A DNA stretch of 15,095 nt from VGDP01 sp964530335. Lineage in GTDB: Bacteria; Pseudomonadota; Alphaproteobacteria; SP197. Below the pieces are notes generated by a model. It ran no database searches. It saw nothing but the letters and a program-made list of their open reading frames with translations, and was not told where the DNA came from. Made by a program: the position numbers and the translations under genes. Numbering within the stretch: the first letter of the stretch is position 1; every line of letters begins with the position of its first letter. The stretch is taken from positions 1-15,095 of the forward strand of contig CAZGYG010000075.1 in NCBI GenBank assembly GCA_964530335.1, given 5' to 3'. Positions 1 to 6,676 of the stretch are shown piece by piece.

Positions 1-76
1 TGGCGTCCCCTACGGGAATCGAACCCGTGTCTTCACCGTGAAAGGGTGATGTCCTGGGCCGCTAGACGAAGGGGAC
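1..76 (-). tRNA. tRNA-Glu (anticodon UUC)
   Basis: Read on the minus strand this folds as a complete tRNA. The 7-bp acceptor stem GTCCCCT/AGGGGAC is followed by discriminator G and an encoded CCA (positions 3-1). The anticodon stem TCACC/GGTGA encloses the loop CTTTCAC, giving anticodon TTC at positions 42-40, and the T-loop contains GTTCGATTC. The sequence closely matches the usual bacterial tRNA-Glu. It reads GAA and GAG codons and, in bacteria making tetrapyrroles by the C5 route, can also feed glutamyl-tRNA reductase; alphaproteobacteria generally use the ALA synthase route instead. It lies 34 bp downstream of the HIT gene on the same strand but probably has its own promoter at 86-114. 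Its terminator would be outside the window. Confidence 0.97.
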
Positions 77-85
77 GGCGTTCGT

Positions 86-114
86 CACATACCCGCCGAC
101 CCGGGGGAAATCAA
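86..114 (-). promoter_or_regulatory. candidate sigma-70 promoter of tRNA-Glu
   Basis: On the minus strand TTGATT (114-109) and TATGTG (91-86) are separated by exactly 17 bp. Transcription would start near position 79-80, a few bases before the mature tRNA 5' end at 76. The -35 hexamer overlaps the TGA stop codon of the upstream HIT gene (113-111), so the promoter is tucked into the gene end. Spacing and position are good, but the -10 is only a partial match to TATAAT. Confidence 0.5.
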
Positions 115-518
115 GCGCCGCCGAGCGCGGCCGCCAGGGCGGCGATCCTGGCCGTTCGGGCCGGCCACGGCTCGGGCGCGACGACGCCCCAGACCGGGCC
201 GGGCCAGCCCCTGTCGCCCTTCCGCCGCGCCACCACGTGGACGTGGAGCTGGGCCACCACGTTGCCCAGCGAGCCGACGTTGATCTTGTCGGCCCGTTCG
301 ACGCGCTTGAGTACGCGGGCGACGAGCGCGATCTCCTCGATCAGCCGGGCGCGGTCCGCGGGCCTCAGGTCATGCACCTCGACCGCGCCGGCGCGGCGCG
401 GCACCAGGACGAGCCACGGCCACGCGCGCCGGTCCATCAGCCGAACCTCGCACAAGGGCAACGCGCCGACTGGGATCGTATCGGCCACGAGCCGGGGATC
501 GAGCCGGAACCGGGCCAT
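111..518 (-). CDS. HIT-family (histidine triad) nucleotide-binding protein
   Basis: This 135-residue protein belongs to the HIT superfamily of small nucleotide hydrolases and transferases acting on the alpha-phosphate of nucleotide conjugates; the substrate cannot be told from sequence. The signature is QLHVHVVAR at residues 90-98. Aligned with the canonical H-x-H-x-H-x-x motif, the middle catalytic His (H92) and the third His (H94) are present while the first is Gln (Q90). That variant is, from memory, usual in this proteobacterial subfamily. Upstream, WPWLVLVPR (about residues 33-41) and ADKINVGSLGN (about 76-86) are typical HIT strands and helices. The ATG shares one base with the stop of the upstream SDR gene (TGATG) and no Shine-Dalgarno is visible, so translation is probably coupled to the SDR. 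The frame stays open further upstream, but that part is only the antisense-like shadow of the SDR gene. Confidence 0.9.
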   Translation of the reverse strand: MARFRLDPRLVADTIPVGALPLCEVRLMDRRAWPWLVLVPRRAGAVEVHDLRPADRARLIEEIALVARVLKRVERADKINVGSLGNVVAQLHVHVVARRKGDRGWPGPVWGVVAPEPWPARTARIAALAAALGGA

Positions 519-1279
519 CAGTGCATGTACGAGGCGCCGTTGATGTCGACGGTCGCCCCGGTCGCGTGGGGCGCGAGCCCCGAGGCCAGGAATGCGACGA
601 CGTTCGCCACGTCCTCGGGCGGGGCGATATCGCCGATCGGGATTTCGCGCTTGACCGCCGCCTCGTCGGTGCCGTGGCGGAACGAGTCCTCGGCCATCTC
701 GGTGCGCACGAAGCCGGGCGCCACGGCGTAGAACAGGATGCCCTCGCGTGCGTAGGCGCGGGCGAAGGTGCGGGTCATGGCGATCATGCCGCCCTTCGAA
801 GCCGCGTAATGCGGATAGTCCGGGCCGTCGCCCCGAAACGAAGCCCGGCTCGCCACGTTGACGACGATGCCGCCGCCGCGCTCGCGGAAATGTCCGATCG
901 CGGCGCGGCTGAGCTCGGCGGCGGCGACCAGGTTGATCTGGAGCGTGCGCCGCCAGGCCTGGCGCCAAGAGATCGCCTCGGCGTCGAGCGGCGCCCGCTC
1001 GTAGATGCCGGCGTTGTTGACCAACACGTCGATGCGGCCACGCCAGGCCATGGCTTCGCGCCACAACCGTTCGGCCCCGTCGTCCACGGCGAGGTCGGCC
1101 ATGACCACGTGGCTCCGCCCCGGCGCGACCTCGGTCCCCAGCTTCTCCGCCGCCGCGCGATCGCGCGCCGCGTGCAACACCAGACCCGCGCCCGCCGCCC
1201 CCAGCACGCGGCCAATCGCGGCGCCGATGCCGCGCGAGGCGCCCGTCACCAACACCACTTTGTCCTGGAAATCGAACAT
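518..1279 (-). CDS. SDR-family NAD(P)-dependent oxidoreductase (FabG-like)
   Basis: A 253-residue classical short-chain dehydrogenase/reductase, a cytosolic NAD(P)(H)-dependent enzyme for alcohol/ketone interconversion. The cofactor motif TGASRGIG is at residues 12-19, NNAG at 88-91, the structural Asn in INLVAA at about 116, the catalytic Ser in NVASRAS (144 or 147), and the catalytic Y158-AAS-K162. The C-terminus GATVDINGASYMH is the usual SDR end. The length is typical of FabG-like enzymes, but many paralogues share this pattern and the substrate is unknown; there are no fatty-acid synthesis genes nearby. The ATG at 1279 is chosen because the protein then begins just before the first beta strand and GGGTGA lies a few bases upstream (1289-1284). 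In-frame starts at 1300 and 1309 would sit almost on the predicted transcription start. It is first in a two-gene unit with the HIT gene, overlapping by one base. Confidence 0.92.
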   Translation of the reverse strand: MFDFQDKVVLVTGASRGIGAAIGRVLGAAGAGLVLHAARDRAAAEKLGTEVAPGRSHVVMADLAVDDGAERLWREAMAWRGRIDVLVNNAGIYERAPLDAEAISWRQAWRRTLQINLVAAAELSRAAIGHFRERGGGIVVNVASRASFRGDGPDYPHYAASKGGMIAMTRTFARAYAREGILFYAVAPGFVRTEMAEDSFRHGTDEAAVKREIPIGDIAPPEDVANVVAFLASGLAPHATGATVDINGASYMH

Positions 1280-1317
1280 TTCGTCACCCGATCCGCACAT
1301 TTTTGCCACGAATTCAG

Positions 1318-1323
1318 ATTATA
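1318..1323 (-). promoter_or_regulatory. candidate -10 element for the SDR-HIT unit
   Basis: A perfect TATAAT is read on the minus strand from 1323 to 1318, in an AT-rich island unusual for this genome. The region 17 bp upstream (1346-1341) reads TCTCCA, a poor -35. Transcription would start near 1311, leaving a leader of about 32 nt before the chosen SDR start codon at 1279. The match is to sequence alone. Confidence 0.45.
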
Positions 1324-1381
1324 CATGCTTCCATCGGGCTTGGAGACGCGGGGGCGACGCCCGGGTGATTGCCTCTTTACG

Positions 1382-1702
1382 ATGCCCAGACTCGCCGCTA
1401 TGACCACGAAGATGACGAACACCGCTTCACGCCAGACCGCCCAAGGTGCGACCGCCGTAGTGCCATGGTGGCGGCTGCTGGCGATTGGCGGCGGCTGGCT
1501 GCTGCTGGGTATCGCGCCGATCGTCGGGCTGCTGCCCGGCCCCGGCGGCCTGGTCGTCGCGGCGATCGCCACGGTCGTCCTGATCCGCTATTCGCGCGAC
1601 GCGCGCCGGCTGTTCGTCCGGCTCAAGCGGCGCTATCCGCAGATGTCGTGGCCATTGCGCAAGGCCGTGGACCAGTTCCGCAGCCGTATCCGGCGGCGTT
1701 AA
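1382..1702 (+). CDS. small PGPGW-type transmembrane protein
   Basis: A 106-residue protein (100 if the second ATG at 1400 is used, 96 from 1412). None of these starts has a clear Shine-Dalgarno, so the start is open. The centre is strongly hydrophobic: WWRLLAIGGGWLLLGIAPIVGLLPGPGG, shown here only as its landmarks, spans two short membrane segments either side of the PGPGG turn at about residues 52-56. The tail is highly basic (RYSRDARRLFVRLKRR and IRRR), as expected for a cytoplasmic C-terminus under the positive-inside rule. This architecture matches the family of putative transmembrane proteins with a PGPGW motif (here the last position is Gly). The function of that family is not established. 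It is transcribed divergently from the SDR gene and 65 bp ahead of a second small gene. Confidence 0.78.
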   Translation: MPRLAAMTTKMTNTASRQTAQGATAVVPWWRLLAIGGGWLLLGIAPIVGLLPGPGGLVVAAIATVVLIRYSRDARRLFVRLKRRYPQMSWPLRKAVDQFRSRIRRR

Positions 1703-1767
1703 TCGGTTCTTACCGAACGGCGCATAGGCTTGGCCCGCATTGGGGCATTCCGCCCCGCGACCGGACC

Positions 1768-2034
1768 ATGACCCGCTTTCTCGCGACCGACGAAAACCCC
1801 GGCGGCTGGAAGCTCGAGGACATCCTGACAACCCTTCAGGACGACATCGTGCGCCGCAGCCACAAGATCATCGAAGATCACCGGCCCGAATCACGCCATG
1901 TGCTGCACAACAACATCGAGATTCTCGGCCTGCTGACCCGCTGCATCGACCTGGCTCACGGCTCGACGCGGATTCTGTCCAGCCTGGGTCGGAGCCTCGC
2001 GCCCGAGGGCCCGCCACGCATAGGCATACTGTGA
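1768..2034 (+). CDS. small hypothetical protein (88 aa)
   Basis: I do not assign a function. The 88-residue product has no signal peptide or membrane segment. It looks mainly alpha-helical and charged: a first amphipathic helix around KLEDILTTLQDDIVRRSHKI (residues 16-35), then DHRPESRHVLHNNIEILGLL, then a Gly-Ser-containing tail ending GPPRIGIL. Balanced hydrophobic/charged periodicity and an ordinary codon pattern support a genuine protein rather than a chance frame. I have an uncertain memory of similar short proteins with a PPRIG end in Rhodospirillales. The frame is open upstream to 1369 only because it shadows the PGPGW gene in another frame; ATG 1768 is the first start after that gene ends. 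It converges with the homocysteine methyltransferase gene, with 22 bp between the two stop codons. Confidence 0.68.
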   Translation: MTRFLATDENPGGWKLEDILTTLQDDIVRRSHKIIEDHRPESRHVLHNNIEILGLLTRCIDLAHGSTRILSSLGRSLAPEGPPRIGIL

Positions 2035-2056
2035 CCCGCAACGATCCGACGCCGGC

Positions 2057-2989
2057 CTACGCGCGAACCCGCTGCGGCAGCGTCTCCTTGAGCGCGCGGA
2101 TGTGGGCCACCCCGGTGCCGCAGCAGCCGCCGATGATCTGGACCCCCGCGGCGACCCACGTCTTGGCGCGCTCGGCCAGCGCGGCCGGCGCGATGACATC
2201 GACGAAGCGCCAGTTCGGCATCTCGAAGTAGCCGGATTCCGGGTAGGCGCCGAGCGCGCCCTTCCAGCGCGCGCGCACGACGTCGATACCCGCCTGGGTG
2301 TCGTCCACCAGGCTGTGCATGACGGTCATCGCCTGGGCGCGACCCGCCGCGGCCGCGACCAGCGCCTCGACGAGCGGCGCGAACGCCGTGGCCGGCGGGT
2401 CGAACGTCACCACCTGGCCGTCCTTACGCTGACAACTCATGCCGATCCATACCGGCAAGCCGGTCGCCAGCGCGGCCTGGAGCGCGGGCACGGCGAAGTC
2501 GGGCCGCATCATCATCTCGAGCGCGATCAGATCGACGCCGGCGCCGGCCAGCAACTCCGCCTGCTCGGTGAAGGTCGCCTTCAACGTCTCGGGGCGCGTC
2601 CACTTGGGGTCGGGCGGCTGGCTGTATTCCTGGCGGCCGATGAAGTGGGAGATCGAGCCGGCGATCGCCACCGGCCGGTCGGCGGCCCGGTCCCGGGCCT
2701 TGAGCGCGATCTCGACGGCGCGCCGGTTGGCCTCGGCGACCCGGTCGCCCAGCCCGGCCGGCTCCAGCATGTGGCGCGCGGTCGAGAAGGTGTTGGTGAT
2801 GATGACGTCGGCGCCGGCGCGGATATAGTCCTCGTGCACCCCGAGCAGCACGTCGTCGTGCTCGAAGTTGGCGCCGCCGCACCACGCCACTTTGTCCATG
2901 GGCACGCCGCGCGCCTCGAGCTCGGTGCCGGTGCCGCCGTCGATGATGATGACCTCGCCGCGCGCCAGACGCTCGTCGAGCCTAACCAT
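2057..2989 (-). CDS. homocysteine S-methyltransferase family protein
   Basis: This 310-residue protein has the S-methyltransferase (Pfam S-methyl_trans) barrel fold used by betaine-homocysteine methyltransferase, MmuM and the N-terminal module of MetH, which transfer a methyl group to the zinc-activated thiol of homocysteine to give methionine. DGGTGTELE is at residues 18-26, TNTF at 65-68, and the three expected zinc ligands are present: C186 in GMSCQ and C289/C290 in IIGGCCGT. GAYPESGYF (about 247-255) is another conserved loop. The length fits stand-alone MmuM-like enzymes, and no cobalamin or folate domain is present. The methyl donor (S-methylmethionine, betaine, a sulfonium or other) cannot be read from the sequence. 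ATG 2989 is preceded by GGGAGG (3000-2995) at 5-nt spacing, which rejects the longer frame to 3094. It is divergent from homospermidine synthase. Confidence 0.9.
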   Translation of the reverse strand: MVRLDERLARGEVIIIDGGTGTELEARGVPMDKVAWCGGANFEHDDVLLGVHEDYIRAGADVIITNTFSTARHMLEPAGLGDRVAEANRRAVEIALKARDRAADRPVAIAGSISHFIGRQEYSQPPDPKWTRPETLKATFTEQAELLAGAGVDLIALEMMMRPDFAVPALQAALATGLPVWIGMSCQRKDGQVVTFDPPATAFAPLVEALVAAAAGRAQAMTVMHSLVDDTQAGIDVVRARWKGALGAYPESGYFEMPNWRFVDVIAPAALAERAKTWVAAGVQIIGGCCGTGVAHIRALKETLPQRVRA

Positions 2990-2994
2990 GGATG

Positions 2995-3000
2995 CCTCCC
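2995..3000 (-). promoter_or_regulatory. Shine-Dalgarno of the homocysteine methyltransferase gene
   Basis: GGGAGG on the minus strand, five bases before the ATG at 2989. It is one of the few strong ribosome binding sites in the window, and it fixes this start over the in-frame upstream codons. Confidence 0.75.
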
Positions 3001-3097
3001 CAAACACTGCCCGGCGCGACGATAGGCCGCGCTCCCTCCCCGCCGCAACGGCCGGTTCGTGGCCGCGCAGCGTCGTGTCTGCTACAACGACCACGGC

Positions 3098-4516
3098 ATG
3101 ACCACCAGGACGTCATTTTCCGGCAGCATCGTCATGCTGGGCTACGGCGCCATCGGCCAGTGCTCGCTGCCCATGCTGCTCGATCTGTTCGACGTTCCGC
3201 CGGAGCGCTACCGCGTGGTGGCCAAGGACGAGGCCGCGGAGCGCTTCGCGCCTTACGCCGCGCGTGGGGTGACGTTCCTGCACCGGGTCATCCGGCGCGA
3301 CAATGTCGGCACCGTGATGGCCGAGGTCGCCCGACCCGGCGACCTGGTGCTCAACCTGACGGTCGGGGTCGATTCGATCGTCATCGCCGACTGGTGCCAC
3401 CGTCACGGCGTGGCCTACGTCGACACGGCGATCGAGCCATGGGCGGACGCCAACGTCGATCTCGACATCGCGCCGGCCGAGCGCACCGAGTACGCCTTCC
3501 ACACCCGCGCCCGCCGGGCTGCCCAGGGCTGGGACCCCAGGGGACCGACCGCCGTCTACACCCACGGCGCCAACCCGGGGCTGGTCAACCAGTTCGCCAA
3601 GGCGGCGCTGCTCGACGTGGCACGCGCCATGGGGCTCGACCACGACGCGCCGACGACCCGCGAGGGCTGGGGCCGGCTTGCCCGCGCCACCGGCACCAAG
3701 GTCATCCACATCGCCGAGCGCGACACCCAGGTGACGCGCGAGCCCAGGCGCCCCGGCGAGTTCGCCAACACCTGGTCGATCCCCGGCCTCATCGAGGAGG
3801 CCATGATGCCGGCCGAGATGGGCTGGGGCAGCCACGAGAGGTGCTTGCCGGACGGCGCTTGCACCCACGACCAGGGGCCGCGCAACGCGATCTACTTCCA
3901 GCGCCCCGGCGGCGCCATGTTCCTGCGCTCGTGGGTGCCCAGCGGCCCGATCGCCGGCGTCTCGATCGCCCACGGCGAAACGGTCACCCTCAGCGACTAC
4001 CTGACGCTCCACGAGGATGGACGCCCGGTCTACCGGCCGACCGTGTGTTTCGTCTACCTGGCCTGCGACAGCGCCATGGCGAGCCTGCACGATACCGTCA
4101 TGCGCGACTGGCGCCCGCCCGAGCGGGAGCGCCTGCTCAACGAGGACATCGTCGAGGGGCGCGACGAGCTCGGCGTGCTGCTGCTCGGCCACGGGCTCGG
4201 CGGCTGGTGGTACGGCTCGCTGCTCGACATCCACGAGGCCCGCCGCCTGGTGCCCGGCAACAACCCGACGGCGCTGCAGGTGGCGGCGGGGGCGGTCGCC
4301 GCCACGGTATGGACGGCGCGCAACCCGGCGGCGGGGTTCCGCGAGCCCGAGCACCTGCCCCACGACGAGATCCTCGGCATTGCCCGGCCGTACCTCGGCC
4401 CCATGGTCAGCCGCGCGACCGATTGGACGCCGCTGAAGGAACGCCGGTTCGTGTTCGCGGAACCCTGGGGCGATCCGGCCGATCCCTGGCAGTTCGGCAA
4501 TTTCCTCGTGCGCTGA
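3098..4516 (+). CDS. hss: homospermidine synthase
   Basis: A 472-residue enzyme that makes sym-homospermidine, a major alphaproteobacterial polyamine, from putrescine (two putrescines, or putrescine plus spermidine) with NAD+ as a bound redox cofactor. The Rossmann motif GYGAIG is at residues 15-20. HGANPGLVN at 156-164, GTKVIHIAERDTQ at 199-211 and the FANTWSIPGLIEEA block at 222-235 are family landmarks. From memory of the Blastochloris viridis enzyme (about 477 residues), N162, E210, W229 and E237 line the active site; here N159, E207, W226 and E234 fall at a constant offset of three, so the catalytic pocket looks intact. ATG 3098 places the glycine-rich motif at the usual distance from the N-terminus. 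No Shine-Dalgarno is visible. It may start a rightward unit with the LLM and M19-like genes after a 95-bp gap. Confidence 0.95.
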   Translation: MTTRTSFSGSIVMLGYGAIGQCSLPMLLDLFDVPPERYRVVAKDEAAERFAPYAARGVTFLHRVIRRDNVGTVMAEVARPGDLVLNLTVGVDSIVIADWCHRHGVAYVDTAIEPWADANVDLDIAPAERTEYAFHTRARRAAQGWDPRGPTAVYTHGANPGLVNQFAKAALLDVARAMGLDHDAPTTREGWGRLARATGTKVIHIAERDTQVTREPRRPGEFANTWSIPGLIEEAMMPAEMGWGSHERCLPDGACTHDQGPRNAIYFQRPGGAMFLRSWVPSGPIAGVSIAHGETVTLSDYLTLHEDGRPVYRPTVCFVYLACDSAMASLHDTVMRDWRPPERERLLNEDIVEGRDELGVLLLGHGLGGWWYGSLLDIHEARRLVPGNNPTALQVAAGAVAATVWTARNPAAGFREPEHLPHDEILGIARPYLGPMVSRATDWTPLKERRFVFAEPWGDPADPWQFGNFLVR

Positions 4517-4611
4517 CGACCGGAACCGAAGTTGAAGGCACCTTCGAAGTCCGTGCGCGCGCCGCCCGGCCGTGCCAAAGTCCGCCGCCAACCTGACCCG
4601 CCTCGCGCCCG

Positions 4612-5640
4612 ATGGACTTCAGCTTCTACCTGCCCGCCTACTGGCCCGACACCTCGATCCACGGCCATACGCTCTACGCCGAGCTGATCGAGCAGGCGCG
4701 CCACGCCGAGGATCTGGGCTTCGCCACGCTCGGCATCCCCGAGCACCACTTCATCAATTACCTGACGCACCCGAGCGCGCTGCTGACCGCGGTGCGCGTG
4801 GCGGCGGCGACCCGACGAATTCCGATCGTCACATCGGTGCTGGTGCTGCCGTTCTACGACATCCGCCTGTTGGCCGGCTGCATCGCCCAGGCCGATTGCC
4901 TGATGGACGGCCGGCTCCAGATCGGGGTCGGACGCGGCGCGTTCCGCTACGAATTCGATCGCATCGGCATTCCGTTCGAGGAGAGCCGGGCGCGCTTCGA
5001 CGAGTCGCTCGCGATTCTGATCAAGCTGCTGTCCGAGACCGACGTGGGCTGGGCCGGCACCTACTACAACTTCGATCCGATCACGGTGACGCCGCGCCCC
5101 TTCCAGCGCCCGTTCCCCCCGCTGTGGATCGCCGCGCTGGCGCCCGAGGCGATCTACCACTGCGCCCGGCGGGGCTTCCACGTTCAGACCACGCCGCTGC
5201 GCGACCCGTTCGGCGCCGCCAAGGCCCAGGCCGAGGGCTTCTTGCGCGGCAAGGCCGAGGCCGACCCGAACGCCGGCAATCGGCTGTCGATGCTGCGCAT
5301 GGCCTACGTCGCGCGCGACGAACGGGACAAGCGTGAGAAGATGGCAATCGCCCACGAGAACCACCGGCGCTTCACCAACGTGTTCACCACTCCCGGCACG
5401 GTCACGGGCGGCGCCATCGTCCCCCTCGACGTGACCGAGACGGTCGAGGACATGGAGCGGGTGCTGATCATCGGCACGGTCGAGGAGTGCATCGAACGGT
5501 TCGGTGCCTACGCCGAACTCGGGATCGACGACCTGCTGCTCAACATGAGCTTCGGCGCCAGCCACATGGACGTGATGACGGCGATGGAGCGTTTCATGAC
5601 CCGTGTGCGGCCGCACATCGGCGCCGGGAGGGCGGCGTGA
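4612..5640 (+). CDS. LLM-class flavin-dependent oxidoreductase
   Basis: A 342-residue member of the bacterial-luciferase-like (LLM) TIM-barrel family, whose members use FMNH2 or F420 to oxygenate or oxidise diverse substrates. Family landmarks are the N-terminal strand MDFSFYLPAYWPD, ARHAEDLGFATLGIPEHHF (about residues 30-48), PIVTSVLVLPFYDIRLLA (71-88) and LQIGVGRGAFRYEF (about 102-115), which follows the usual pattern of the phosphate-binding GxGRG loop, and PLWIAAL near 165. The C-terminal IIGTVEECIERFGAYAELGIDDLLLNM is the typical GTPEEVAE-like segment. The substrate is unknown. The ATG at 4612 gives the standard N-terminus, though no Shine-Dalgarno is seen. The stop codon TGA (5638-5640) overlaps the GTG start of the following M19-like gene, so the two are probably translated together and may act in one pathway. 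Confidence 0.88.
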   Translation: MDFSFYLPAYWPDTSIHGHTLYAELIEQARHAEDLGFATLGIPEHHFINYLTHPSALLTAVRVAAATRRIPIVTSVLVLPFYDIRLLAGCIAQADCLMDGRLQIGVGRGAFRYEFDRIGIPFEESRARFDESLAILIKLLSETDVGWAGTYYNFDPITVTPRPFQRPFPPLWIAALAPEAIYHCARRGFHVQTTPLRDPFGAAKAQAEGFLRGKAEADPNAGNRLSMLRMAYVARDERDKREKMAIAHENHRRFTNVFTTPGTVTGGAIVPLDVTETVEDMERVLIIGTVEECIERFGAYAELGIDDLLLNMSFGASHMDVMTAMERFMTRVRPHIGAGRAA

Positions 5641-6653
5641 ACGTCGCGGCGCGGGCCCTTCACGACCGCGCCACGATCGTCGACGGGCTCGTGTTCCGAT
5701 CGGACGGCGACGCGGGGCTGTTGCGCAGGGCGGGCATCGCCGCCGCCAACGTCACGGTCAGCCACTTCGAGGCGGACTACGAGCGCGCCATCGACGAGAT
5801 CGCCGCGTGGCTCGACCGGGTGCGCACGCCGGGCAGCGGCTGGCGACTGGTCGAGACCGTCGCCGACATCGCGGCGGCGCGCGCCGCGGGCGAGGTCGGG
5901 CTGATCATGGGCTGGCAGAACATGCGCCCGATCGGCGACCGGCTCGACCGCCTGCCCCTGCTGCATCGCCTGGGCATGCGGGTCATGCAGTTGACGTACA
6001 ACCGGCGCAACTTCATCGGCGACGGTTGTCTCGAGCCCGAGGACGGGGGCTTGAGCGCGTTCGGCGCGCAGGCGGTCGCGCTGATGAACGAACTCGGCAT
6101 CGCCATCGACCTCAGCCACGTCGGCGAACGCACCTCGCTCATGGCCGCCGAGCGTTCGACCCGGCCCGTGCTGGTGACCCACGCCAACGCCAAGGCGGTG
6201 TCCGAAGCCGCGCGCAACAAGTCCGACGCGGTAATCCGCACCGTTGCGGCGAGTGGCGGCGTGATCGGCGTCAGCATCTATGGCCCGATGTGCTGGGACG
6301 GCGATGCGTCGCGCCACCCGACGCTTGACGATTTCTTCCGCCAGTTCGACCACATCGCGTCGCTCGTCGGGCCGGACCGCGTGGCGCTCGGCACCGACCT
6401 GCCGGCGGTCGCCGACCTGGGCACGGTCGCCGACGTCACGAGCATGACGCTGCAGCGCTTCCCGGGCGCCATAGCCCGCTACGCCGCCGCGTTCGGCAAC
6501 GACATCAAGGCCCGCTACCTTGCCGATTGCAGCCACCATGCCGACTTGGCGCGCATCACCGACCGGTTGCTCGCGCGCGGCTGGAGCGAGGCGCACGTGC
6601 TCGGCGTGCTCGGCGGCAACTGGATGCGGGTGCTCGACGCGATCTGGACGTGA
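5637..6653 (+). CDS. M19 (membrane dipeptidase)-like amidohydrolase with altered metal site
   Basis: A 338-residue protein of the M19/renal dipeptidase family, an amidohydrolase-fold group whose classical members cleave dipeptides with two zinc ions. Retained landmarks are LTYNRRNFIGDGC (119-131), IDLSHVG (157-163, ligand H161), VTHANAKAV (180-188, ligand H182), GGVIGVSIYG (207-216) and LGTDL (251-255, D254). Missing are the first-strand His-x-Asp, here VDGLVFRSD (15-23), and the bridging Glu, here GWQNMRPIG (92-100). From memory a divergent subfamily with DGL and FQN motifs exists, including an uncharacterised gene in Pseudomonas glycine-betaine catabolic clusters, so this is a lineage trait rather than recent decay. 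No signal peptide is evident. The GTG start at 5637 overlaps the LLM stop by four bases (GTGA). A dipeptidase activity should not be assumed. Confidence 0.82.
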   Translation: MNVAARALHDRATIVDGLVFRSDGDAGLLRRAGIAAANVTVSHFEADYERAIDEIAAWLDRVRTPGSGWRLVETVADIAAARAAGEVGLIMGWQNMRPIGDRLDRLPLLHRLGMRVMQLTYNRRNFIGDGCLEPEDGGLSAFGAQAVALMNELGIAIDLSHVGERTSLMAAERSTRPVLVTHANAKAVSEAARNKSDAVIRTVAASGGVIGVSIYGPMCWDGDASRHPTLDDFFRQFDHIASLVGPDRVALGTDLPAVADLGTVADVTSMTLQRFPGAIARYAAAFGNDIKARYLADCSHHADLARITDRLLARGWSEAHVLGVLGGNWMRVLDAIWT

Positions 6654-6655
6654 CG

Positions 6656-6676
6656 GCCGGCGACGACGCCGGCTTT
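6656..6676. terminator. hairpin between convergent M19-like and SnoaL-like genes
   Basis: GCCGGC (6656-6661), loop GACGAC, GCCGGC (6668-6673), then TTT. The perfect 6-bp GC stem begins two bases after the stop codon of the rightward gene and abuts the TAA (6677-6675) of the leftward gene. The T run is short, so termination strength is uncertain; the position suggests a terminator for the rightward transcript, possibly bidirectional. Confidence 0.5.

Noticed and set aside
521..1381. Plus-strand frame upstream of the PGPGW gene
   Set aside because: It is the shadow of the SDR gene. Only the segment after 1382 has membrane-protein character.
1703..1767. TCGGT/ACCGA hairpin (1703-1716) and GGGG/CCCC pairing before the 88-residue gene
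   Set aside because: The stem is only 5 bp without a T run, so I could not support a terminator or riboswitch.
4054..5616. Long minus-strand frame opposite hss and the LLM gene
   Set aside because: It has no recognisable motif and the composition of an antisense shadow; the plus-strand proteins are clear family members.
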